Source of the DNA: an uncultured Verrucomicrobia subdivision 3 bacterium
GTDB taxonomy: Bacteria > Verrucomicrobiota > Verrucomicrobiia > Limisphaerales > UBA11358
DNA: 39,323 nucleotides
NCBI GenBank assembly: GCA_903918885.1
Contig: CAIXFY010000030.1
Coordinates: 1-39,323 of the forward strand
Direction: 5' to 3'
Shown here: in pieces, positions 22,722-31,114 of the stretch
Numbering within the stretch: the first letter of the stretch is position 1
Layout: every line of letters begins with the position of its first letter
Made by a program: the position numbers and the translations under genes
Notes under the pieces: model-generated
Seen by the model: only the letters and a program-made list of their open reading frames with translations
What the model was told of the DNA's origin: nothing
Database searches by the model: none

Positions 22722-24122
22722 ATGGCTGAAAAGAAGATGCACGAATTAGCGCCCGACTTGCGTCGGATGCACACCAAGGCCGTCGAGGCCGCTGAGCGTC
22801 AGAATGACGATTACGCGCTGACACTCTTTTCTCAAGTTTTGGAAAAGGAGCCGGGCTTGTTTGAATGCCGCAAGGCGTTGCGCGCGGTGCAGGCGCGGAA
22901 ATCTAACGGCGCGGGCAAGGGTTTCTTCAAAAAAATGATGAGCGGTGCGGGTTCGTCGCCGCAGATTGCCAAGGCGAAGATGGCATTCAATAAAAATCCC
23001 GCCGAGGCGATGGCCATCGCCGAGCAGGTGTTGAACAGCGACGCGAATAATTCCATGGCTCACCGACTTATCGTGGACGCGGCGCTGGCGTTGGAACTGC
23101 CGCAGACGGCGGTGCTGTCGCTGGAGACGATGGTGAAAAATTCGCCGGAAGATAAAGCGTTGGTCGTTGAGTTCGCCAACCTCGTCGCTTCGACCGGCGG
23201 CAGTGCGAGCGTGGCGGAAAAATTTCTGGACGCGCTCATCCGGGCTTTGCCCTATGACCCGGAACTCTTGCAGGCGCAGAAAAATCTTTCCGCGCACAAG
23301 ACGATGGATGAGGGCGGCTATGGCGCGCTGGCGGACGGCACGGGTTCTTATCGCGACATTTTGCGGAACAAGGAAGAGGCCGTTTCGCTCGAACAGGAAA
23401 AGCGCGTGCAGAAGACCGAGGACGTGGCGCTGCGGCTGATTGACGAATACGAGGCGCGGCTCCAAACCGAGCCGGACAATCTCAAGCTGCTGCGCTCGCT
23501 CGCGGAACTTTACACGCAGAAAAACCAGTTCCCGCGCGCGCTGGCGCTTTACGAGCGCATCAAGACTTCCGGTCTGGCTAGCGACGCCACGCTCGACCGC
23601 GCGGTGGCGGAGACGACGCTGCGGCAATTTGATTTTCAGATCACGCAATTGAATCCGTTCGAGGAAGGCGCTGCGGAAAAGACGGCGGCCATCACGGCGG
23701 AGAAATTCAATTTCCAACTGGCCGATTGCCTGAAACGCGTGGAACGGTATCCGACTGACCTCGCCATTAAGTTCGAGCTGGGACAGCTTTATTTTCAGGT
23801 CGGAAAAATCGGCGAGGCGATTGCGGAATTTCAGAAGGCGCAGGCCAATCCCAACAAGCGACTCGCGGCGATGAGCCTGCTGGCGCAATGTTTCGCGAAA
23901 CGCGGCATGAACGATTCCGCCGTGCGCACGCTACAAAATGCCATCAAGGAAAAACCGGCGTTTGACGAGGAGAAGAAGGATTTGATTTACCAGCTCGGCT
24001 GCGTGTTCGAGAAGATGGGCAAGAAGGCCGAGGCGATTGAACAGTTCCTCGTCATTTACGAATCCGACGTGACCTACCGCGATGTCGGCGCGAAGGTGGA
24101 CGCGCATTACGCCGGGCAGTGA
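22722..24122 (+). CDS. TPR-repeat protein, probably cytosolic
   Basis: The 466-residue protein has no signal peptide or membrane segment. TPR-like helical pairs are spread along it; the clearest are DDYALTLFSQVLEKEPGLFE (about 29-48), NLKLLRSLAELYTQKNQFPR (about 250), LAIKFELGQLYFQVGKIGEA (about 345) and DLIYQLGCVFEKMGKKAEAI (about 425). A basic segment with GKGFFKKMMSGAG (about 64-76) separates the first repeat from the others. It is a scaffold-type protein of unknown partner. It lies 50 bases after aroC and 129 bases before a second TPR gene. Confidence 0.75.
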   Translation: MAEKKMHELAPDLRRMHTKAVEAAERQNDDYALTLFSQVLEKEPGLFECRKALRAVQARKSNGAGKGFFKKMMSGAGSSPQIAKAKMAFNKNPAEAMAIAEQVLNSDANNSMAHRLIVDAALALELPQTAVLSLETMVKNSPEDKALVVEFANLVASTGGSASVAEKFLDALIRALPYDPELLQAQKNLSAHKTMDEGGYGALADGTGSYRDILRNKEEAVSLEQEKRVQKTEDVALRLIDEYEARLQTEPDNLKLLRSLAELYTQKNQFPRALALYERIKTSGLASDATLDRAVAETTLRQFDFQITQLNPFEEGAAEKTAAITAEKFNFQLADCLKRVERYPTDLAIKFELGQLYFQVGKIGEAIAEFQKAQANPNKRLAAMSLLAQCFAKRGMNDSAVRTLQNAIKEKPAFDEEKKDLIYQLGCVFEKMGKKAEAIEQFLVIYESDVTYRDVGAKVDAHYAGQ

Positions 24123-24251
24123 ACCGCAGACGAATCAAGTTTTGCCGACGGTCAGGGCGGTTTGGTAGCCGCGTCTTCGATGTCGCTTTCCGCATTTGAT
24201 GGGATTTCGGCTTGCCTTTCGGTTCGGGCGGAGAAAAACTTGTGGTTCACT

Positions 24252-24926
24252 ATGGAAACACAAGACGCATCTGCGGAAATCATGTTCAAACTCTGGCCGT
24301 GGCTCGAAGCCAACCGGAAACGCCTCATCTACATCGGCGTAGCCGCAGTTGCCGCCTTTTTCATCTGGCTGTATGTTTCCACCCAGCACCAGCAGCGGGA
24401 AACCGCCGCCGGCGAAGCCTACACCAAGCTGCAATTGAACTCGCCGGCCACAGTGACCGCCCAGCAACTGGCGGCGTCCTACGCAAAAATCGCCAGTGAT
24501 TACGCGGGCACGGTCGCGGCGCAACGCGCGCAGTTGCAGGCGGGCACGGTGCTTTATGCCGATGGCCGCTACGCCGATGCGCAGGCGGCATTCCAAAAAT
24601 TTCTGGCCGCCGGCAACGGCAGTCCGCTCGCGCCGGCCGCGCAGCTAGGTGTCGCGGCGAGCCTGGAAGCGCAGAATAAACTGGACGATGCGTTGACGGC
24701 CTATCACGCGCTGGCGACGAGTTATCCCGATGCCACGGAAACCATCTCAGCCAAGTTTGCGCAAGGCCGCGTGCTGGAATTGCAAGGTAAGCTGGCGGAC
24801 GCCGTGACGCGCTATCAGGATGTCGCCCGCTCGCAACTCGCGGGTTCGCTGGCGCAAGAGGCGGCACAGCGGGTCGCCGTCATACAGGCTAAACTTGCGG
24901 CCGCCAAACCTGCTGCCAAATCGTAA
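24252..24926 (+). CDS. Membrane-anchored TPR protein (YfgM-like)
   Basis: From ATG 24252 the protein has 224 residues: a short cytosolic start, one membrane helix (about 27-44, IGVAAVAAFFIWLYV) and a long periplasmic part with three or four TPR units. Examples are YADGRYADAQAAFQKFLAAG and AQNKLDDALTAYHALATSYP. The topology and size fit YfgM, the ancillary SecYEG-associated protein, and the related Tol-Pal/TPR lipoproteins. An Ala/Lys-rich tail ends it. The upstream frame to 24162 contains no extra domain. The UDP-glucose dehydrogenase gene starts four bases after the stop, so the two are probably co-transcribed. Confidence 0.75.
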   Translation: METQDASAEIMFKLWPWLEANRKRLIYIGVAAVAAFFIWLYVSTQHQQRETAAGEAYTKLQLNSPATVTAQQLAASYAKIASDYAGTVAAQRAQLQAGTVLYADGRYADAQAAFQKFLAAGNGSPLAPAAQLGVAASLEAQNKLDDALTAYHALATSYPDATETISAKFAQGRVLELQGKLADAVTRYQDVARSQLAGSLAQEAAQRVAVIQAKLAAAKPAAKS

Positions 24927-24930
24927 GCGC

Positions 24931-26220
24931 ATGAAACTCTCCATCATTGGCACGGGTTATGTCGGTCTCGTCACTGGAACGTGTTTTGCGGAAGTCGGTC
25001 ACCACGTCATCTGCGTGGATAACAATGCCGACAAGGTGAAAATGCTTCAAGCCGGTGGCATTCCGATCTATGAGCCGGGGCTGGAAGAACTCGTCAAAAA
25101 AAATGTGGCGGCCGGGCGGTTGAAATTTACCGCCAGCACCGCCGAGGGCGTGCAGCAGTCCGATGTCATCTTTATCGCCGTGCCCACGCCGCCGCAGGTG
25201 GATGGCTCGGTGGATTTGAGTTACATCGAGCGCGTTGCCCGCGACATCGCGGCGGCCATGACGAGCTATAAGATCGTCGTGGACAAAAGCACCGTGCCCG
25301 TCAAAACCGGCGAAAAAGTGGCCGAGACCATCAAGCGCTATTGCGCGGCGAAGGTGGAATTTGATGTCGTCAGCAATCCCGAATTTCTCCGCGAAGGTTT
25401 TGCCGTCGGCGATTTGATGAAGCCAGACCGCGTCGTCATCGGCGTGGCCTCGCAACGTCCCGCCGCTGCGATGAAGGAGATTTACACGCCTTTCAACGCG
25501 CCGATCATCGTCACGGACATCAATTCCGCCGAGTTGATCAAGCACGCCGCAAATTCCTTTCTCGCGCTGAAAATTTCCTACATCAACGCCGTCGCCAACA
25601 TCTGTGAAGCCGCCGGCGCGAACGTTCAGGAAGTTGCCCACGGCATCGGCCTCGACGACCGCATTGGCCGCCGCTTCCTCAATGCCGGCATCGGTTTCGG
25701 TGGCAGTTGTTTTCCGAAGGACTTGAGCGCGTTCATCAAAATCTCCGAGCAGATTGGCTACAAGTTTGAATTGCTTAAGGAAGTCCAGCGCATCAACGAC
25801 GATCAGATGATTCGCTTCGTAAAAAAAATCACCGACACGCTCTGGGTGTTGAAGGACAAAAAAATCGGCGTGCTCGGCCTCGCGTTCAAGCAGAACACCG
25901 ACGACGTGCGCAGTTCGCCCGCAATTGATTTGTGTCAGCGCCTGTTGAAGGAAGGTGCGACACTGCGCGTTCATGATCCGAAAGCGATGGACAAGGCGAA
26001 GTCGCTGTTGCCGAACGTGACTTATATTGACGACATGAATGCCGTGGCTGAAGGCTGCGACGCGATTGTCGTCGCGACGGAATGGGAAGAGTTCAAGCAG
26101 CTTGACCTTGCGCGCGCAAAAAAATCGCTGACGCATCCTATCATGTTCGACGGTCGCAATTTGTTCGAACCGGCAGAAATGGAAAAGCTTGGCTGGATCT
26201 ACAAGAGTGTCGGCCGCTAA
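24931..26220 (+). CDS. UDP-glucose 6-dehydrogenase
   Basis: The enzyme oxidises UDP-glucose to UDP-glucuronate with two NAD+, supplying acidic sugars for surface polysaccharide. The 429-residue protein has the Rossmann start IIGTGYVGLVTGTCFAEVGH (about 4-23), STVPVKTG (about 122), SNPEFLREGFAVGDLMKPDR (about 147-166), ELIKHAANSFLALKISYINA (about 203) and the catalytic Cys in GIGFGGSCFPKDL (about 252-264). The C-terminal domain has GLAFKQNTDDVRSSPA. Start ATG 24931. It overlaps the MutT start by 14 bases. Confidence 0.93.
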   Translation: MKLSIIGTGYVGLVTGTCFAEVGHHVICVDNNADKVKMLQAGGIPIYEPGLEELVKKNVAAGRLKFTASTAEGVQQSDVIFIAVPTPPQVDGSVDLSYIERVARDIAAAMTSYKIVVDKSTVPVKTGEKVAETIKRYCAAKVEFDVVSNPEFLREGFAVGDLMKPDRVVIGVASQRPAAAMKEIYTPFNAPIIVTDINSAELIKHAANSFLALKISYINAVANICEAAGANVQEVAHGIGLDDRIGRRFLNAGIGFGGSCFPKDLSAFIKISEQIGYKFELLKEVQRINDDQMIRFVKKITDTLWVLKDKKIGVLGLAFKQNTDDVRSSPAIDLCQRLLKEGATLRVHDPKAMDKAKSLLPNVTYIDDMNAVAEGCDAIVVATEWEEFKQLDLARAKKSLTHPIMFDGRNLFEPAEMEKLGWIYKSVGR

Positions 26221-26614
26221 AAAAGTCGTCGAAGTTTCCGCCGCGCTGATTTTTCGCGGAGGCAAACTGCTCATCACCCAGCGCCACGCCCACGCGCACC
26301 TTGGCGGGCTGTGGGAATTTCCCGGCGGCAAGCGCGAAGCCGGCGAAACCTGCGAGCAGTGCCTTGTCCGCGAAATCGGCGAGGAACTGGGCGTGGAAAT
26401 TTCCGTCGGTGAACTCGTTGAGGAAATCGCTCACGACTATCCCGAGAAATCCGTCCATCTTAAATTTTTCCGCTGCGAACTTCTTGCCGGCGAACCGCAG
26501 CCGCTCGATTGCGCGGCGGTCAAATGGATCGTGAAATCGGAACTGGCCGCGCATGAATTTCCTGCTGCCGACGCGCAACTGCTGGAAAAACTACGCGCCG
26601 GCAACTGGTGCTAG
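26207..26614 (+). CDS. mutT: MutT-type Nudix hydrolase
   Basis: A 135-residue Nudix protein that probably hydrolyses 8-oxo-dGTP. The Nudix box GX5EX7REUXEEXGU is complete: GGKREAGETCEQCLVREIGE followed by ELGV. It is preceded by LGGLWEFPGG, the MutT hallmark. Near the end, CAAVKWIVKSELAAHEFPAA is the usual discriminating helix. The frame opens with TTG at 26189, but GTG 26207 (MSAAKKVVEVSAALIF) is the more natural start. The 5' end overlaps the dehydrogenase gene and the 3' end overlaps rsmA (opposite strand) by 24 bases. Confidence 0.88.
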   Translation: MSAAKKVVEVSAALIFRGGKLLITQRHAHAHLGGLWEFPGGKREAGETCEQCLVREIGEELGVEISVGELVEEIAHDYPEKSVHLKFFRCELLAGEPQPLDCAAVKWIVKSELAAHEFPAADAQLLEKLRAGNWC

Positions 26615-27445
26615 AATTTTCACCAGCGCCACGAATTGTTCCAGACTCAATTTCTCCGCTCGCTCCTGCGGTGAGATTTTGAGTTCGGCGAACGCGGCTT
26701 CCAGTTTTTCCTTCGGCCATTCCTGCTTCAGCAATTTCAGCATCATCTTTCGGCGTTGCGAAAAAGATTTTTTCACGACGCGCCGGAAAATTTCGCGCTG
26801 TTCTTCCGCCAGCAGCGGCACGGCGCGGCGCATCAGGCTGACGCAGGCGGAATCCACTTCTGGCGCAGGGAAAAAACAGCCGGGCGGAATCTTGAACCAG
26901 CCGCGTGGCGCAAAATCCAACTGAACCAGCAGCGTCAGGATACCGTAGTGGTCGTCGTCCGTCGTCGCCATGAGCCGTTGCGCGACTTCGAGTTGAAGCG
27001 TGGCGACCATCATCTTCGGCGCGCGCGCGCCAACGGCAAGTTCTACTAAAATGGGCGAGGCGACGGAATACGGTAGATTGGCGACGAGCTTCCAATCGCG
27101 CCAGTCGCGCGGCTCGCGCTGCAAGAATTTCAGCGCGTCGTCGTGATGCAATTCCAGTTGCGGGTCGGTTTCACCGGCAAGTTGCGCGGTGTAGCGCTCC
27201 TGCAAAAAATCAACGAGCCGACCGTCCAATTCAACGGCGAGCACTTGCCCGGCCTGCTTCAACAGCAATTCAGTCAGTGGGCCGAGGCCTGGGCCAATTT
27301 CCAAAACTTTGTCAGCGGCCGTCAGTTCAGCGGCTGCGGCAATGCGCTCCAGCTGGTTTGCGTCATGCAGAAAATTTTGGCCGAGCGATTTCGTGAGTTG
27401 GATGTCGCGCTTCGCCAACAGGTCGCGCATGTCGGTGAGTTTCAT
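26591..27445 (-). CDS. rsmA: 16S rRNA dimethyladenosine transferase RsmA/KsgA
   Basis: RsmA dimethylates A1518 and A1519 of 16S rRNA with SAM. The 284-residue protein has KSLGQNFLHDANQLERIA (about 19-36), SAM motif I EIGPGLGPLTELLLKQAG (about 49-66), acidic VELDGRL, HHDDALKF (about 99) and catalytic NLPYSVASPI (about 118-127). The C-terminal helical domain includes KKSFSQRRKMMLKLL. Start ATG 27445 overlaps the stop of the upstream aminotransferase gene (ATGA). Confidence 0.95.
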   Translation of the reverse strand: MKLTDMRDLLAKRDIQLTKSLGQNFLHDANQLERIAAAAELTAADKVLEIGPGLGPLTELLLKQAGQVLAVELDGRLVDFLQERYTAQLAGETDPQLELHHDDALKFLQREPRDWRDWKLVANLPYSVASPILVELAVGARAPKMMVATLQLEVAQRLMATTDDDHYGILTLLVQLDFAPRGWFKIPPGCFFPAPEVDSACVSLMRRAVPLLAEEQREIFRRVVKKSFSQRRKMMLKLLKQEWPKEKLEAAFAELKISPQERAEKLSLEQFVALVKILAPVAGA

Positions 27446-28731
27446 TCAGCCAAAACTTTTTGCAACGCGCGAACCGCTTGGGTGAGTTGAGTTTTCGAAA
27501 TTGTCAGCGGCGGTGTGAAGCTGATGACATTCGCGTGTTCGCCTTCCGGCAGGAAAATATAGCCGCGATGAAGCAGTTTCTTGATGATGACAAGTGCGAG
27601 TTGCGTCGCTGGCTGGCCGTTGGGCAAAGTGAGTTCTACGCCAGCCATCAGACCGATTCCCCGTGCCGCGCAGACGACTTTGGATTTTGGATTTTGGATT
27701 TTGGACAAATCGGCCAGCAGAAAATTCCCGATTGCCGCGCTGCGCTCCGCGAGTTTCAACCGGCGGATTTCGGCGATTTGCGCCAGCGCCATTGCGCAGC
27801 CGACCGGATGGCCGAGAAAGGTGCTGGTGTGGATTGCCTCGCCAGTCGAGGCGGGCCACGCGACGTCCATCAAGTCGGCACGGCCAACGCACGCCGACAG
27901 CGGAAAACCGCCGGTTAGCGCCTTGCCGAGACAAATTAAATCGGGAACCGTCCGCGAATGTTCGCACGCGAACCATTTGCCGGTGCGGCCGAAGCCGGTG
28001 TAAATCTCGTCGGCGATGAGCAGCGCGCCGTGCGCGTCGCACAACCGGCGGAGCAGCGGCAAAAATTCTTTCGGCGGGACGTTAATGCCGCCGCGCGCCT
28101 GCACCGGCTCGACGAGAATTGCGCCGATTTTCGCACCGCGGAAAATCTGCCGGAGATTTTTTTCTAGTGCGGGCAACTCGGCTTTTGCTTTTGGAAATTT
28201 TGCGAAATGTCCGAACTCCCGAAGCTGCGAGCGAAACGGTGAACGGAAATGTTCGCGGTGCGTGGCGTTCAACGCGCCGTAGCCGAGGCCGTGGTAGCCG
28301 CCTTCAAATGCGATGACCCCGTGTTTGCCCGTCGCAAGCAGGGCTGTCTTCAGCGCCGATTCAACCGCTTCAAAACCAGAGTTGGAAAAAATGACCTTGC
28401 CGTGTTTTCGCTTGATCCAGCGCTCAAAAGTAAGACGGCTCAATTCCCGCGCGAGTTGCGCTTTGAGTGCGTGCGGATGCACATCGCCCATCGCGTGAAG
28501 CAGCTTCGCCATCTGTTTTTGTCCAGCGCGGACGACGCGCGGATTCGCATGGCCAGCGGCAGCGACACCGAAGGCGGCAGTGAGATCCAAATACTTTTCC
28601 CCGTTCGCGTCCAAGACGTGAACGCCCTGTGCGCGTTCCCAAACAATCGGCCAAGAGCCGTCCGGTTCGGTGAACAGCACATTGCGCGATTCGTAATCGC
28701 GGAGTAGCCGCATGGTTTGGTGCGCCGTCAT
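27442..28731 (-). CDS. Class III PLP-dependent aminotransferase
   Basis: The 429-residue protein belongs to the acetylornithine/4-aminobutyrate aminotransferase group. Seen are GVHVLDANGEKYLDLTAAFG (about 36-55), NSGFEAVESALKTAL (about 117), EGGYHGLGYGALNAT (about 139), ILVEPVQARGGI (about 205), ADEIYTGFGRTGKWF (about 240; Asp for PLP nitrogen) and ICLGKALTGGFPLS (about 267; PLP Lys). Substrate is not evident. A 26-base run of a 7-base repeat at 27680-27705 encodes SKIQNPKSK in a surface loop before VVCAARGIGLMAGVEL. The HlyD-like gene stops one base upstream. Confidence 0.88.
   Translation of the reverse strand: MTAHQTMRLLRDYESRNVLFTEPDGSWPIVWERAQGVHVLDANGEKYLDLTAAFGVAAAGHANPRVVRAGQKQMAKLLHAMGDVHPHALKAQLARELSRLTFERWIKRKHGKVIFSNSGFEAVESALKTALLATGKHGVIAFEGGYHGLGYGALNATHREHFRSPFRSQLREFGHFAKFPKAKAELPALEKNLRQIFRGAKIGAILVEPVQARGGINVPPKEFLPLLRRLCDAHGALLIADEIYTGFGRTGKWFACEHSRTVPDLICLGKALTGGFPLSACVGRADLMDVAWPASTGEAIHTSTFLGHPVGCAMALAQIAEIRRLKLAERSAAIGNFLLADLSKIQNPKSKVVCAARGIGLMAGVELTLPNGQPATQLALVIIKKLLHRGYIFLPEGEHANVISFTPPLTISKTQLTQAVRALQKVLAE
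27680..27705. repeat. In-frame heptanucleotide repeat (TTGGATT)n inside the aminotransferase
   Basis: Period-7 repeat, 3.7 units. Three units equal 21 bases, so the insertion preserves the reading frame. Confidence 0.85.
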
Positions 28732-28732
28732 T

Positions 28733-29533
28733 TCAGTTCAAACGCACATCGGCGGGCTGGCCGGGTCGCGCATCCGCCGCGTCGGCTGGAGAAATTTTTG
28801 CCTCAATCATGAAAACCATCGAGGCGCGCGTCTCGCGGCTGTAAATCACCGGCGGCGTGTATTCGGCTTGCGTGGCAATGTAATTGACCGTGGCGGAAAA
28901 ATCCTTCGCCGCGCCGTCGCAATGGATAGAAACCGTCTGCCCAATTTTGATTTTCGGCAAATTTTCCTGTGGCACGAAGAAGCGGACTTTCAGATTTTCC
29001 GGCGGCAGTAAAACGACGACCGGGTTTCCGGCGGCGACGTATTCGCCCTGCCGGTAAAGCGTGTCATGCACCTGCGTGGCCATCGGCGCGCTTTGTTGCT
29101 TCTGGTCGAACGACCATTTGGCCTTGGCAAGCGCAGCTTGTTGGGCGGCGAACTTGGCAGCGTCGGCGTCGCGTTGCGCACGTGCCTTGTCGAGTTCCTC
29201 AGCGGAGACAACGCCGGACGGCGACTGGTGCAATTCGCTGCGGCGATTGAAAGTGTTTTGCGAGAGCGTCAGGTTGGCCTCGGCCAGCGCGAGATTTTTT
29301 TCCGCCTGTGTCAGCGCGGCGGCTTCGGACTGGCGCTCCAGCTCAAACAACAATTGTCCCGCCTTGACCGAGTCGCCGCGCGCAACGGCGAGATTCGTGA
29401 GCGCGCCGCCGAGCGGTGACGCGACGTAGACGTATTCGCCTTCGACATAGCCTTGGAAATTACTGGAGGAATTTTTTGTGCAACCGGCGAGCAGGACGGC
29501 AGCGAGGGCGGTGAGGGTGACAAAAGTTTTCAT
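28733..29533 (-). CDS. HlyD-family lipoprotein adaptor
   Basis: The 266-residue protein begins with a lipoprotein signal (TALAAVLLAGC, Cys at about 18). A biotinyl-lipoyl-like domain (GYVEGEYVYVASPLGGALTN, then LAVARGDSVKAGQLLFELER) precedes a helical hairpin (about 72-150). A second half-lipoyl/beta-barrel part, FFVPQENLPKIKIGQTVSIH (about 186), follows. This is the periplasmic adaptor of an RND- or ABC-type pump of the YbhG/HlyD kind. The pump itself is not in the window. It faces away from a TolC-like gene with a 95-base gap that contains a palindrome. Confidence 0.82.
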   Translation of the reverse strand: MKTFVTLTALAAVLLAGCTKNSSSNFQGYVEGEYVYVASPLGGALTNLAVARGDSVKAGQLLFELERQSEAAALTQAEKNLALAEANLTLSQNTFNRRSELHQSPSGVVSAEELDKARAQRDADAAKFAAQQAALAKAKWSFDQKQQSAPMATQVHDTLYRQGEYVAAGNPVVVLLPPENLKVRFFVPQENLPKIKIGQTVSIHCDGAAKDFSATVNYIATQAEYTPPVIYSRETRASMVFMIEAKISPADAADARPGQPADVRLN

Positions 29534-29587
29534 GCGAACCGGTTTCAGGCTACCACGCGCGGAAAATTTTACGAGGGAAACGATTCA

Positions 29588-29617
29588 TTCGACTTTTAAC
29601 CTACCGAATGGTAGGAT
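29588..29617 (+). promoter_or_regulatory. Possible sigma-70 promoter of the TolC-like gene
   Basis: TTCGAC (29588-29593) and TAGGAT (29612-29617) are 18 bases apart. The -10 overlaps the palindrome, so a bound repressor would block it. Weak matches only. Confidence 0.3.
29600..29615. promoter_or_regulatory. Operator-like palindrome between divergent efflux genes
   Basis: CCTACCGAATGGTAGG is a perfect 6+6 inverted repeat with a GAAT centre. It resembles TetR-family operators of drug-efflux genes and ends 13 bases before the TolC-like ATG. No regulator gene is in the window. Confidence 0.5.
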
Positions 29618-29628
29618 GCCTACGCTGT

Positions 29629-30972
29629 ATGAAAAAACTGACGCTGCTTTCGTTCCTGTTCGGCTTCACTTTTGCGGTGGCCGCCGCCGAAACCAACACG
29701 CCCGCGTGGCTGACGCGCCCGTTGTCGCTCGGCGACGCGCTAAACACGGTGTTGGCACAGAACGCCGCAATTCTTAAGGCAAAAAACGACCTTGAAGCCG
29801 CGCACGGTGTGGTGGTGCAGACGCGGGCGGTGGCGCTGCCGCAGTTGCAGGCGACCGGCCAATACAAAGCCACCGATCCCGGCGCGGTGGAAAACTTTCC
29901 CGGCGGTCTCGGAACTCCGCAGCAGAATTGGAATGCTGGCATCCAGATTGTGCAGAACATTTACATGGGCGGAAAATTGATTGCGGCCATCCGCGCCGCC
30001 GACGCAACGAAGCAACAGGCCGTGGCCATTTATCAGACGGCGGTGGCGGACACGCTGTTGCAGGCGCGGTTGGCGTATTACGACGTGTTACTCGCGGCGC
30101 AGCAAATCACGGTGCGCGAGGCGTCGGTGAAATTGTTGCAGAAGGAACTTGAAGACCAGCAGCACCGCTATGACGCGGGAACCGTGCCGCATTTCAACGT
30201 GCTGCGCGCCGAGGTGGCCGTGGCTAACGAGCGTCCGGCGCTGATTCAGGCGCGGAATAATTATCGCATCGCCAAAAACAATCTGGCGAACCTGCTCGGT
30301 TATAATTTACCGCGCGAAATCTGGGAGGATGTGCCGCTCAATCTTACCGACACGCTCGACACCGCGCCGTATGAAGTGAATCTGCCGGACGCCATTCAGC
30401 AGGCGCTTGCCCGCCGCACGGAACTCACCGTGGCGCGCAAAAATATTGATTTACAGAGGCTCAATGTCACCAGCGCCAAGTCTGGTTTCAAGCCGACGGT
30501 TTCCGTTTTTGCTGGCTACGACTGGTTCAACGCGCGGTTCACGCCGCCGGTGGAACTGGATCACGACATTCACGGCTGGAACGCCGGCGCACAGGTGAGT
30601 TGGAATATTTTTGACGGCGCGCTTTCTCTGGGCAAGGTCACGCAAGCGAAGGCGCTTTACGAAAAATCTAAAACTGATCTCGACGACCAGTCGCGCCAGA
30701 TTGAACTTGCGGTGCGCACGGCGTATTCCGAATACATTCAGACGCGGGAGACTTTGGAATCGCAGTTGAAAGTGCAGGAGCAAGCCGACGAAGCCTTGCG
30801 CGAGGCCAACGCCCGCGCCGACGCTGGCACCGGCACGCAGCTCGACGTGCTGGACGCCGAGACCTCGCTCACGCAGGCGCGCACGACGCAAATCACCGCG
30901 CAGCACGATTACGCCGCCGCCCGCGCCCGGCTGGAACGCGCCATCGGTGCGGACCTCGCGCCGGCGAAATGA
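29629..30972 (+). CDS. TolC-family outer membrane efflux protein
   Basis: From ATG 29629 the precursor has 447 residues with a signal peptide (LTLLSFLFGFTFAVAAA). Two OEP halves are visible: LSLGDALNTVLAQNAAILKA (about 33) and LPDAIQQALARRTELTVARK (about 254) each start one. Each continues into long alpha-helical barrel segments, including YYDVLLAAQQ with RYDAGTVPHFNVLRAEVAVA, and LREANARADAGTGTQLDVLD near the end. It forms a trimeric outer membrane channel for the adaptor encoded on the other strand. ATG 29608 is possible but lies inside the palindrome. The 160 bases after the gene hold a perfect 9-bp stem-loop (31026-31053) without a T-run. Confidence 0.9.
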   Translation: MKKLTLLSFLFGFTFAVAAAETNTPAWLTRPLSLGDALNTVLAQNAAILKAKNDLEAAHGVVVQTRAVALPQLQATGQYKATDPGAVENFPGGLGTPQQNWNAGIQIVQNIYMGGKLIAAIRAADATKQQAVAIYQTAVADTLLQARLAYYDVLLAAQQITVREASVKLLQKELEDQQHRYDAGTVPHFNVLRAEVAVANERPALIQARNNYRIAKNNLANLLGYNLPREIWEDVPLNLTDTLDTAPYEVNLPDAIQQALARRTELTVARKNIDLQRLNVTSAKSGFKPTVSVFAGYDWFNARFTPPVELDHDIHGWNAGAQVSWNIFDGALSLGKVTQAKALYEKSKTDLDDQSRQIELAVRTAYSEYIQTRETLESQLKVQEQADEALREANARADAGTGTQLDVLDAETSLTQARTTQITAQHDYAAARARLERAIGADLAPAK

Positions 30973-31093
30973 TTTTTTGCCGTCTTTGCTTGAAACAAAT
31001 TGCCGGTCATTTCCGTCGGATAAATGTGCTGGACAACTTGTTAAGTCCAGCACAAGCTCGAATCCATGAAAAATGATAGGCCACAAAAACTGC

Positions 31094-31114
31094 GGCCTAA
31101 TTAGATGTTAGGCC
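31094..31114. repeat. Degenerate attC-like end next to cassette 1
   Basis: GGCCTAA (31094-31100) and TTAGGCC (31108-31114) are inverted copies with seven bases between. This looks like a collapsed recombination site at the start of cassette 1. A further copy TAGGCC at 31077 can also pair with 31094-31099. Confidence 0.45.

Noticed and set aside
22746-23888. 380-codon minus-strand frame opposite the first TPR gene
   Set aside because: Arg/Leu-rich shadow; the plus frame has TPR pattern and a sensible start.
24889-26331. 480-codon minus-strand frame opposite UDP-glucose dehydrogenase
   Set aside because: Antisense of a strongly conserved gene, crossing two plus-strand genes.
31026-31053. Perfect 9-bp stem-loop after the TolC-like gene as a terminator
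   Set aside because: There is no T-run after it, so a rho-independent terminator cannot be claimed; it may be part of the decayed cassette boundary.
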